In this document: piece by piece, positions 46,701-53,344 of the stretch | How the letters are laid out: each line of letters opens with the position of its first letter | Numbering within the stretch: the first letter of the stretch is position 1 | Assembly (NCBI RefSeq): GCF_001905845.1 | Contig: NZ_LIVZ01000011.1 | Location: 186,001-250,000 of the forward strand | Reading direction: 5' to 3' | Length of the DNA stretch: 64,000 bases | Source of the DNA: Streptomyces sp. TSRI0107 | Lineage (GTDB): Bacteria; Actinomycetota; Actinomycetes; Streptomycetales; Streptomycetaceae | The notes under the pieces: model-generated | Databases searched by the model: none | Told to the model about the DNA's origin: nothing | What the model saw: only the letters and a program-made list of their open reading frames with translations | Made by a program: the position numbers and the translations under genes

Positions 46701-48105
46701 TGGGGAAGGTCAGACGGGTGTCGTAGCCACGAACACATTGGCGCAAGGGGACACGCGAGAAGTTGCCCTTGATCGGATTCTTCGGGAAGGTGTGCAAATC
46801 CGGCGGGCGGTTAAAAGTGCCAAGTGGCCATCGAGGTCAGCCAATCTTGAGTACTGTTCTGTCTGGACATCGCGGGCAACTCTCGGCGAGACGGCTGACT
46901 GTGTGCTTGCAGATGAAGTCGTGCTTAATGGCATTAACAGTTCACTTGGGCCGGGAACGAGAGTTACATCATGGGCGATGCCGCTGATCAAGAATAGGGG
47001 CCTCTCCTTCCAGGGGAGTGTGGTGCTGGGTCTTGGCTTTACTCTCCCTGAGAGCGAAGCTCGCGACTGGTTGGCCGAAGATCCCCGATACTCGGAAGTC
47101 CTTTTTCCTTACCTCAGCGGTCAAGACGTCAATCAAGACGTGCAACATGGTACGGATCGGTGGGTCATTAATTTCCGCGACTGGCCTGAAAGTGAGGCTG
47201 CGGTTTACCGTAAGGCTTACGAAAAAGTCGTTCGAGATGTCAAGCCGGAACGGGTTGCGAGTAAAGATAGAAGGCAGCGTGAATATTGGTGGCGATTTAA
47301 TCGACTTGGGCAAGATCTCCATGGAGCAATAAGCGCGTTCGAGCAGTGTATCGTTCTTGCTCAGGTCAGCAAGACGGTGATGCCGGTACTTGTGCCCACT
47401 GGTCAAGTGTTTAGCCACAAGCTTGTGGTCTTCGCTTTTGATGACTTCGCGTCGTTTGCCTTTCTCAGTAGTGCAGTGCACTACTGGTGGGCTCTAGACC
47501 GTAGCGGGACTATGAGGACGGATCTCAGTTACAGCCCTACGGACGTTTTTCAAACCCTCGTTCGACCTCCGCTCGCTGACCGTCTACGCGTCGCTGGTAT
47601 TCGTCTGGATAGCCATCGCCGGGAACTAATGCACCGTCGGGATGTCGGCCTGACAGGAGTTTACAACCTCGTTCATGATGAAAGCTGTCAGGATGCCGAC
47701 ATCGTCGAACTCCGTCGCATTCATGAAGAGATTGACAAGGCGACTATTGAGGCCTATGGCTGGCTTGACCTGCTGGGTGAAGTCGGCCCAGCCTGGTCTA
47801 CCGACCCCGCACACCAGCGGGTTCCGCTGGACCATGGCTTCCACGACACTGACCAGGGCCAGCGTTACACCATCGGTCTCCTCGCCCGAACCGAGATCAT
47901 CGACCGCCTGCGCCAGTTGAACCACCAGGCCTACGCCGACGAGGTCCACCTCGGACTGCACAAGGGTGTGACCGAAAAGAAGGCGAGGGAGAAGCACCCC
48001 GACCTGCCCCCGCCCTCCCCCGAAGCCATCCGGAAGCGCAAGGAGCAGCTGGCTGCGCGAGGTGGGTCGGATTTCGGTGAGGGCGCCGAGGGCGCCCTGT
48101 TCTGA
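43774..48105 (+). CDS. Large adenine-specific DNA methylase (Eco57I/MmeI-like, DrmMI-like)
   Basis: The 1,443-residue protein has an N-terminal helical region, the SAM-binding motif DIAMGSAAFLVAACRYL (~residues 645-662), the link GVDINPMAVEMAKLSLWL, and the catalytic NPPF (~928). The C-terminal region holds a target-recognition domain. No PD-(D/E)XK nuclease motif is obvious, which differs from true type IIL enzymes. Position directly after drmD matches the DISARM class 1 methylase DrmMI. Bases ~46,490-47,760 (residues ~905-1330) have visibly lower GC and more A/T-ending codons than the flanks, as if the specificity region were exchanged. Coupled to the helicase by ATGA. Confidence 0.85.
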   Translation: MSPRRTMTRGAAAAKAQATDGRRQHQEWLDLTEVSGPFLTMPVLLRAWPQLDALEKDERARLRARHADWQTDTTAGRDEWVAYVLGRLLEWGDALAFRHGESEHHGLDRLTLRVAEHNTEVRPDFALVEPGTDLAAEPDVESAAKRVRLLGMTVPAGTAPTARVGGGGDWSAAPADRLARLLRHHGVPLGLVTDGRWWCLVWAPLGGVTTTAVFDAIGWNEAAERNVVRAFVSLLRRRRFFEYDDAETLVGLLKASLAAGEDVTEALGIQVRQAVELLVDAIGRADVRAVEHGAPGLHASGVSAGEVYRGAVAVMMRVVFLLFAEERGLLPADNEVYARSYSARFLRDELKARADEEGETSLEHTTSAWHRLIALFHAVHGGVDHPGSGFHLPAYDGSIFDPDKYPWLERTTPLLPIDDRTVLHMLQAVQEVRVGKGKDREVRTLSFRALDVEQIGYVYEGLLSFDGRRATEHMVGLIGPEGLEHEVPLRELESLAAKAATSSGTSVKALAKAIHEKWKDPKPPATAGQLEKKLAPLGAEAAAEARRRLNAVTKDAALTERLLPFVGILRDDLRGLPTVIPNGALYVTESSLRKNTGTHYTPRFLAEEVVLHALEPLVYEPGPLQTADTGEWRLKSSEQILDLKVADIAMGSAAFLVAACRYLADRLIEAWESEGRADAMTYRAGRAVDAVTAADAEQDPVVIEARRQIIEHCLYGVDINPMAVEMAKLSLWLVSMDPGRPFTFLDDRLVCGDSLLGVHNMEQIQSVHMKPGQQADILAEQARELVDQLTRERLAITAIKGVDLPALQEKRERLEEVNRHSRRLRLVGDLIAGAALATCASGRVPWYEEDGGERVRDLFPRAAWIVRQIVEEGVEDDSEVVREAGATAEVWLRAELPADALERRPVHWPLVFPEVFSRRGGFDAVVGNPPFLGGKKITPALGQSYREYLVEFPAEGARGNADLVAYFELRAHALVNGEGQTGVVATNTLAQGDTREVALDRILREGVQIRRAVKSAKWPSRSANLEYCSVWTSRATLGETADCVLADEVVLNGINSSLGPGTRVTSWAMPLIKNRGLSFQGSVVLGLGFTLPESEARDWLAEDPRYSEVLFPYLSGQDVNQDVQHGTDRWVINFRDWPESEAAVYRKAYEKVVRDVKPERVASKDRRQREYWWRFNRLGQDLHGAISAFEQCIVLAQVSKTVMPVLVPTGQVFSHKLVVFAFDDFASFAFLSSAVHYWWALDRSGTMRTDLSYSPTDVFQTLVRPPLADRLRVAGIRLDSHRRELMHRRDVGLTGVYNLVHDESCQDADIVELRRIHEEIDKATIEAYGWLDLLGEVGPAWSTDPAHQRVPLDHGFHDTDQGQRYTIGLLARTEIIDRLRQLNHQAYADEVHLGLHKGVTEKKAREKHPDLPPPSPEAIRKRKEQLAARGGSDFGEGAEGALF

Positions 48106-48117
48106 GTCGGCGGCATG

Positions 48118-48165
48118 ACAACGGGCTGGCTGCGTCACCCCAAGTTACGCGGGCGAGCCCGTTGT
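48118..48165. terminator. Hairpin between the methylase and convergent DUF397 gene
   Basis: ACAACGGGCT (48,118-48,127) pairs exactly with AGCCCGTTGT (48,156-48,165); inner bases GCGT/ACGC can extend the stem. It follows the methylase stop by 12 bp. Confidence 0.65.
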
Positions 48166-48189
48166 TTCGCCAAGAAGCTTCGCCTGGCT

Positions 48190-48396
48190 CTACTGCGCCG
48201 CCAGCGTCACGAACGCTGCCCACTCACCCCGGCCGACCCGCAGCACCGGCCCATCGCCCGTGGCCTTCGAATCCCTTACGTACACGGCGTCCAGGCCGGC
48301 GGCCACCTCCAGGCAGTCGCCACCGTTCGTCCCGCTGTAACTACTCTTGAACCACTCCAGTTCAGCGGCCTGACGAGTGTGCTGGTCGGTGCTCAT
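48190..48396 (-). CDS. DUF397 domain protein
   Basis: The 68-residue protein has the DUF397 pattern LEWFKSSYSGTNGGDCLEVAAGLDAVYVRDSKATGDGPVLRV. DUF397 proteins occur in great number in Streptomyces next to XRE-DUF5753 regulators and act as small partners, probably antagonists. It overlaps the XRE gene by 4 bp. Confidence 0.92.
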   Translation of the reverse strand: MSTDQHTRQAAELEWFKSSYSGTNGGDCLEVAAGLDAVYVRDSKATGDGPVLRVGRGEWAAFVTLAAQ

Positions 48397-49253
48397 AGCT
48401 CCCCTGCCATGCGCTCGATGAGACGGGAGGACTCCTCGGTGTTGAGGGCCTGCGTGCGCAGCATCCCATACCGCAGCCAGAATTCGCTGACCTCGTCCTG
48501 ATCTGACCTGACGGTCGCCACACCCTGAGCATCGACGTAAACGTGCCGCTTGCGGTCCGTCGACTCCAGCAAGACCATGGGCCCGTTAAGTCCACTATGG
48601 GCACCTCGGGAAGTCGGCATGACCTGAAGCTCGATGTTCCGCATCTGCGCGCATTCAAGCAGGTGCTCCAACTGATCGCGCATGACCACATTGCTGCATA
48701 CGTTTCGCCGGAGCGCGTCCTCCTCCACGATGAACACGAATACCACGGGCGGATTCTTCCGGGACAGCAGCGCCTGTCGCGCGAGTCGCGCTGCCACACG
48801 TTGCTCGACGACCTCCTCATCCAGCGGCGGGAAGTGTGCTTCCAGGAGTGCCTGTGCGTACGCCTGGGTCTGCAACAGCCCAGGAATGAGTAGGGGATCG
48901 TACGAGAACCTGCTCAACGCGTCGGCCTCCAGGAGTGCTACGTTCCTGAAGAACCTCGGCAACTTCGCGAGGTCCACCTTGTCCTGGAGCACCTCCAGAA
49001 CCCCACCGGCCCCCAACGCCCGCTCTGCCGCCACCGTGAATGCCACCTTCGCCGGACGCCGCCCCTGCTCGACCGAGGCGACTTGCTCCAGGGAGTAACC
49101 GATGGCATCCCCGAGCTGCTGCTGGTTCAACCCCGCCCGCTTCCGCAGATGCTGGAGCAGTACTCCGTACGCAGACCACACCCCCGGCAATTCCGGCGTC
49201 TCCTCCTTGACCTTCGACGCCCGACCGCTCCGCCCGTCCCGTACCGCCTTCAC
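48393..49253 (-). CDS. XRE-family regulator with DUF5753 domain
   Basis: The 286-residue protein has an N-terminal helix-turn-helix (residues ~30-85: LLQHLRKRAGLNQQQLGDAIGYSLEQVASVEQGRRPAK). The DUF5753 ligand/partner domain follows: YDPLLIPGLLQTQAYAQALL, RVAARLARQALLSRKNPPVVFVFIVEEDALRR, and HVYVDAQGVATVRSDQDEVSEFWLRYGMLR. I chose the GTG after GGAAGGGCGTGAGC; an ATG 70 codons upstream gives an implausible Gly/Arg-rich extension. It pairs with DUF397 (ATGA-type overlap) and faces a divergent HATPase gene, the standard WhiJ-like trio. It is one candidate regulator of the island motif. Confidence 0.92.
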   Translation of the reverse strand: MKAVRDGRSGRASKVKEETPELPGVWSAYGVLLQHLRKRAGLNQQQLGDAIGYSLEQVASVEQGRRPAKVAFTVAAERALGAGGVLEVLQDKVDLAKLPRFFRNVALLEADALSRFSYDPLLIPGLLQTQAYAQALLEAHFPPLDEEVVEQRVAARLARQALLSRKNPPVVFVFIVEEDALRRNVCSNVVMRDQLEHLLECAQMRNIELQVMPTSRGAHSGLNGPMVLLESTDRKRHVYVDAQGVATVRSDQDEVSEFWLRYGMLRTQALNTEESSRLIERMAGEL

Positions 49254-49456
49254 ACGCTCACGCCCTTCCGTGCCGACGTCCACCCGGCACGCCACCGGGC
49301 CATGTTCAACGGGACCCGGAGCAAGGGAGACACGACCAGAACCCGTACAACGCCCGTACAACCAAGCCAACAGCCCACCGTCCGCCCCGTACGACAAGGA
49401 CGACGTACGGCCGTCGTACCTGGTCAGCGGACCACACGCCCGCCCAGGCTTGCCCC

Positions 49457-49954
49457 GTGACACAACATCAGCTCACCGACGAGGCGCGCCCGCCCCACAC
49501 CCCCACCCACCACCTGACCCTGCGCTTCAGCAGCACCAGACGCGGCGCCCGCCTGGCACGCCGACTCTCCGTCCAGCAACTAACCGAGTGGACGGGCCTC
49601 CCGCACGACTCGGACCCCGCCCGAACCGTCGCCCTCGTCACGGCCGAACTCGCGGCCAACGCGATCCGCCACGGCAGCCTCCCCGGCCGTGACTTCCGAC
49701 TCGCGCTGCTCCTCCTGCCGTACGGACTCCGTATCGAGGTGACGGACACCCGCCCGGAGCGCCTGCCACCGAACCCGGCAACCCCGCTCCTGCCCACCGA
49801 CGCCACCTCCGGCCGCGGCTTGCTCCTCGTCCAGGCCTACGCGAACCGCTGGGGCTGCACGGTCAACGACGCGTACACCAAGACGGTCTGGGCGGAGATC
49901 CACACCAACGGCCACGCCCCGCCGAAGACCGACCATCCGTCATACGAGGCATGA
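49457..49954 (+). CDS. ATP-binding protein (HATPase_c, anti-sigma-factor-kinase type)
   Basis: The 165-residue protein carries a GHKL ATP-binding domain: VALVTAELAANAIRHGSLPGRDF (N box) and LPTDATSGRGLLLVQAYANRWG (G boxes). Such proteins in Streptomyces sit beside XRE-DUF5753/DUF397 genes. They resemble RsbW-type kinases, but the partners here are unknown. It is divergent from the XRE gene with 203 bp between the start codons. Confidence 0.88.
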   Translation: MTQHQLTDEARPPHTPTHHLTLRFSSTRRGARLARRLSVQQLTEWTGLPHDSDPARTVALVTAELAANAIRHGSLPGRDFRLALLLLPYGLRIEVTDTRPERLPPNPATPLLPTDATSGRGLLLVQAYANRWGCTVNDAYTKTVWAEIHTNGHAPPKTDHPSYEA

Positions 49955-49989
49955 CAGGTCAGCGCCCGGTCCGCGTTACGTCACCCACG

Positions 49990-50655
49990 TCAGGCCAGCC
50001 GCCTGCCATAGGCGAACAGCGCGGCCTCCACCTGGTCCGGGAGGACCCCCACTCGTCGCGCGTGGTCGTGGACGAGAGACAGGTACCGGCCGTAGCACGG
50101 CGTTGTCCAACCGCTCGTGTGCCACTTCTCGCCGGTGTCGGCCGCCCTTAGTGCCAGCGCGACGTAGCGGTCAAGGATCAGCGGGCGCCACGCCCCCACG
50201 CACTGCTCATGACCGGCGAAGTACAGCACCTTGGAGAAGAACGCCGGGCCGAGGAACTTGATCCGGCTGTCGTTGTTGAAGGTGTAGTACGCGGCGACGG
50301 CTCCCTCCTCCCGGAGTACGCCCAGCGCGGCTTCCAGACGTGCGTCGATGTCCCCGGCCGAGTTCTCGGCGAAGATGCGTGCGCGCCGCGCGACCGTCCG
50401 CGCTTTGGTACCCGTGCCCCAGACCAGCGCGGCGGTCAGCAGGTGTCGGCGGCCTTCTGCTGTGTCGGAGCGGCGGGCGATGCCGAACACCGTGCGCCGA
50501 TCGACCCTCGGTCGGCCGGCCGCCGTCGGGCAGGCGTCGAGTTCAGCGGGCCACCAGTCCGGACCGGGCAGGAGAGGCAGCCAACGAGCCCGGTCGAACG
50601 GAATTGCCTGACCGAGCACCTCGTCACGGTCCGGAAAAGTGGTTCGGGCGGGCAT
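49990..50655 (-). CDS. OGG-fold (8-oxoguanine DNA glycosylase-like) protein
   Basis: The 221-residue protein has the block YTFNNDSRIKFLGPAFFSKVLYFAG, which resembles the helix-hairpin-helix segment of OGG-fold proteins. Other features are a conserved ILDRYVALALR and WHTSGWTTPCYGRYLSLVHDHARRVGVLPDQVEAALFAYGRRL. Such proteins are annotated as 8-oxoguanine glycosylase OGG-fold and turn up in actinobacterial defence islands. I cannot identify the catalytic Lys/Asp with certainty. The ATG at 50,655 is preceded by no strong ribosome site. Possible roles are base excision or restriction of modified DNA. Confidence 0.6.
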   Translation of the reverse strand: MPARTTFPDRDEVLGQAIPFDRARWLPLLPGPDWWPAELDACPTAAGRPRVDRRTVFGIARRSDTAEGRRHLLTAALVWGTGTKARTVARRARIFAENSAGDIDARLEAALGVLREEGAVAAYYTFNNDSRIKFLGPAFFSKVLYFAGHEQCVGAWRPLILDRYVALALRAADTGEKWHTSGWTTPCYGRYLSLVHDHARRVGVLPDQVEAALFAYGRRLA

Positions 50656-50755
50656 CAGATCCACCTTGGCTGACTGCACGTTCCGAGTGTTGCGCAGGGC
50701 AGGATCAACCGTCCATGGTGAGCGGCGAGCCGCACAACGCGGCCATTCCGAGGGC

Positions 50756-50914
50756 ATGCTTGTGCCGGGGGCGGCTTTCGCCGCTCCAGCAGGCCTGTTG
50801 CGGGATACGGATCTGGGCGACCTCCCGACCTTGGATTCCGATGACTGCCAAGCGTGTGCCACTGGCCGCCCGAACGTTGTCCCGAATGCGCTAAGTGGAC
50901 GTTGTGTCTTGTGA
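50756..50914 (+). pseudogene. Truncated copy of the 52,922 wHTH gene
   Basis: The first ~75 bases match the start of the gene at 52,922: ATGCTnGTnCC, CGGCTTTCGCCGCTCCA (17 identical bases) and GATCTnGGnGACCTnCCG. This copy has lost two bases and then one base, which garbles residues 6-13 and restores the frame. After DLGDLP the sequence diverges and stops at 50,914. It looks like a decayed, truncated duplicate. Confidence 0.65.
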
Positions 50915-50937
50915 ACTCAGCGCACAAACTGCATACT
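50909..50937 (+). promoter_or_regulatory. Promoter with island motif, site A
   Basis: TTGTGA (50,909-50,914), 17-bp spacer, CATACT (50,932-50,937). The spacer region carries the inverted repeat TGTGAACTCAGCGCACA (50,910-50,926). Of 32 bases, 26 are identical to site B at 56,826-56,857 in the same register. The nearest plus-strand gene starts at 51,334. Confidence 0.7.
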
Positions 50938-51333
50938 TGGCAGCGATCAATCACCGCCCGCCTTCTCCACAGGCAGGCACGCGTGGCCGGGGGGCGTGCG
51001 TGAGCGGCCCAGACGACAGTCTGGCGCGGACCGCCTTCACGCGACTTCAGGTCCACGACGCATCAGGCCAGGAAGGCAGGGTCCCGATCGTCAGGAGACC
51101 TCGACCTCCTACCAGTCCAACGAAGGGCTAGCCTTCACCGCGTCGCCGATGACGCAGAATCGGCGCCGGGCTCGGATGCCGGCTTCACAGCGGCGCAAGA
51201 GCAGTGCCCCCTGGTCCTGTCCGGATCGGCACCGCTCTCTCCCGGCATCGGAAAACCTCGGCCCCCTGCCCGGCGATCGCCGCGCGCACCCCGATTACCC
51301 AACAACTGCCAGAAGCCACTTCAGGAGCGGGCG
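50938..51333 (+). other. Long leader/intergenic region upstream of the 51,334 gene
   Basis: About 390 bp lie between promoter A and the 51,334 start. I see a small hairpin CCAGAC-GACA-GTCTGG (51,009-51,024) and no credible coding region. It may be a long 5' leader, or another promoter may lie closer to the gene. Confidence 0.35.
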
Positions 51334-52596
51334 ATGGACAACGAGATTCAGCTGATCAGTGACGATGATGGACTGATGGTCATCGGGAGCGCGGCGGATG
51401 TCGACCGCTTCCTCATCGCGGAGGGACTGTCGTCGTCGAAGGATCTCGGGCCGCAATGGCTCAAGTCCGTCTTCGGTGCCGGTGCCGGTGCCGCGGTCGC
51501 GCAGGCAGGTTCTGAGTTCGCCGCCGACTCCGGCCGTTGGGTGAAGCTGACTCCGAAGTCGGCGCAGCTCGTCAAGAAGTACGGGCTGAGGGAAAGCTCG
51601 AAGACCGGTTTCAGCACGGGTGTGGTGACGGGGCAGAAGGGTCAGATCAGGGGATTCGTAGAGTTTGTGAAGGGACCCCGATCGTTTCTGACCAACCCGG
51701 CGGCTCTCGCCAATGCCGCGAAGCTCATGTCGCAGGTCGCGATGCAACAGAGCATGGACGAGATCACCGACTATCTCGCCGCGATCGACGCGAAGGTCGA
51801 GGACGTGTTGCGCGCCCAGAAGGACACTGCGCTGTCCCGCATGATCGGAGTGGGCCTCGTCATCGACGAGACCATGACCATCCGTGAGAAGAGGGGCAGG
51901 GTCGACGACATCATGTGGTCGAAGGTGCAGGACGCGCCGACGGCGATCGCGGAGACCCAGGTGTACGCCTTGCGTCAACTCGACGCGATCGCGGAAAAGA
52001 TGGAGCGGCAGTCCAAGATCGGTGATCTCGCCGGGACGGCCAAGGAAGCCGAGTCCGCGGTTCGGGAGTGGCTCGCTGTTCTGGCTCGCTGCTTCCAACT
52101 GCAGGACGCGATCGCCGTGCTCGAACTCGACCGGGTACTGGACGCGTTTCCGGAGGAGCTGGACGGGCATCGCCTCGGACTGAAGGCTGCCCGGCAGGAC
52201 CGGCTGGAACTCATCTCGCTGAGCACCGAGCGTCTGGTGGCCCGGATGAATGCTGTTGCCGGCACGGCCAACGCGAAGGTGCTGCTGCACCCGACCAAGT
52301 CCCCGGCTGTGGTCCAGTCGAGCAATCATGTCGCGACCTGCGTCCATGACCTCCACGGACGGCTCGGCATTGAGTCCGGTCGCCGGTCATCGGAGGCGAG
52401 ACGATGGGTGGACGCGGTAGCGGAGGTGAGGGACAAGGCGCTTGAGACGGGAGCGAAGGGTGTCGATGCCGCCAGAAGTCTCGGAAACGAGACCCTCGAC
52501 CGGGCCAGCTCGGTCAAGGGCAGGCTTGCCGGCGAAATCGCCGAGCGGGCGCGCCGTCGGCGCGGGGACAGGGAGGGACGCGACGAGGAAGGCTGA
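51334..52596 (+). CDS. Helical protein of unknown function
   Basis: The 420-residue protein has no family I can name. It starts MDNEIQLISDDDGLMVIGSAADVDRFL, has an Ala/Gly-rich stretch VFGAGAGAAVAQAGSEFAA, long helical middle (MDEITDYLAAIDAKVEDVLRAQKDTALSRMIG; QVYALRQLDAIAEKMERQ) and a basic C-terminus SSVKGRLAGEIAERARRRRGDREGRD. No signal peptide or clear membrane span. Ribosome site AGGAG precedes the ATG. Its place between restriction-type genes in the island suggests a defence or conflict role, but that is only association. Confidence 0.75.
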   Translation: MDNEIQLISDDDGLMVIGSAADVDRFLIAEGLSSSKDLGPQWLKSVFGAGAGAAVAQAGSEFAADSGRWVKLTPKSAQLVKKYGLRESSKTGFSTGVVTGQKGQIRGFVEFVKGPRSFLTNPAALANAAKLMSQVAMQQSMDEITDYLAAIDAKVEDVLRAQKDTALSRMIGVGLVIDETMTIREKRGRVDDIMWSKVQDAPTAIAETQVYALRQLDAIAEKMERQSKIGDLAGTAKEAESAVREWLAVLARCFQLQDAIAVLELDRVLDAFPEELDGHRLGLKAARQDRLELISLSTERLVARMNAVAGTANAKVLLHPTKSPAVVQSSNHVATCVHDLHGRLGIESGRRSSEARRWVDAVAEVRDKALETGAKGVDAARSLGNETLDRASSVKGRLAGEIAERARRRRGDREGRDEEG

Positions 52597-52773
52597 ATGA
52601 GCGCCGGAATCGCAACGCACCCGGTGGTCGTCGAGTCGGCGGCACCGCCGCCGGATGGGGAGCCGACCGGACATATCGGTGCGGAAGCGGAGGCAGAGCC
52701 GATGCGCCAAGAAGGCGGCGGACACGACTACCACTGCGGCGGGCACAGTCGGTGCCGAGCCGAGAAGGCGTAG
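52597..52773 (+). CDS. Possible small protein, 58 residues
   Basis: An ORF begins at the ATG directly abutting the previous stop (TGAATG) with GAGGAAGG upstream, and reads MSAGIATHPVVVESAAPPPD, then EAEAEPMRQEGGGHDYHCGGH. Composition is acidic then His/Cys-containing. No family recognised, and codon bias is only moderately convincing. The remainder of the gap to 52,921 holds only the promoter of the next gene. Confidence 0.3.
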   Translation: MSAGIATHPVVVESAAPPPDGEPTGHIGAEAEAEPMRQEGGGHDYHCGGHSRCRAEKA

Positions 52774-52921
52774 CAGGAGAAGAAGGCCCACTCGCAGCAG
52801 GGATCGTCGCCCACTGCCGGGGTCGGTGACGCTGGACCGACGAAGAGCCAGCGGTGAGCAGTCGCGTGTGGTTCTGACCGTCGTCACGGTCGTTACACGA
52901 AGCGCGGGTCATACTGGGGGC

Positions 52922-53344
52922 ATGCTCGTTCCCAGCGGTCGGCTTTCGCCGCTCCAACAACATCTGTTGCAGGAACTGGATCTAGGTGACCTGCCGGCTC
53001 CCGAACGGGCACCGGAGCCCTACCTCGCCCGCGATCTCGACACGGACGAGGTCCGTGACGCTCTACCCACCCTCGAGTGGGCCGGACTGGTGGAGCGACG
53101 GGGCGACGACGGAGGCAGCCTCGCGCTCACCCCGCTCGGCGCGGCGGCCCTGCGCGAGGCGGAGTGTGACGAGCTGACGGCCCGCCTGAGCGCGGTGGCG
53201 TCCTTCGCTGACACCGTGTCCCGGGGTGCGCCGCCGCGCGTCGCCGGGCATGCCCTGAAACGGCTCGCCGAAGGCACGTGGACCCTGGAGCAGGCGGAGT
53301 CCTACGTCCGTACTGGTCTCGTGGGTGACACCCGCCCCTCATGA
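52922..53344 (+). CDS. Small winged-helix-like protein
   Basis: The 140-residue product reads MLVPSGRLSPLQQHLLQELDLGDLP then DEVRDALPTLEWAGLVERRGDDGGSLALTPLGAAALREAE, which looks like a winged-helix DNA-binding fold. The C-terminal helix region is HALKRLAEGTWTLEQAESYVRTGLVGD. CATACT lies 6 bp upstream of the ATG, so the mRNA may be leaderless. It overlaps the convergent type ISP-like gene by 6 bp. A truncated copy lies at 50,756. It may regulate the neighbouring restriction gene, by position. Confidence 0.65.
   Translation: MLVPSGRLSPLQQHLLQELDLGDLPAPERAPEPYLARDLDTDEVRDALPTLEWAGLVERRGDDGGSLALTPLGAAALREAECDELTARLSAVASFADTVSRGAPPRVAGHALKRLAEGTWTLEQAESYVRTGLVGDTRPS

Noticed and set aside
40535..48105. 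Complete class 1 DISARM system
   Set aside because: Only DrmD-like and methylase genes are present; drmA, drmB and drmC are not found in the window.
49253..49463. A longer start for the XRE regulator at 49,463
   Set aside because: The added 70 residues are Gly/Arg-rich and atypical for the family, while a GTG with a ribosome site gives the usual length.
52387..52963. Minus-strand frames with hydrophobic stretches between 52,387 and 52,963
   Set aside because: They run antisense to coding sequence and lack a ribosome site; hydrophobicity reflects base composition.
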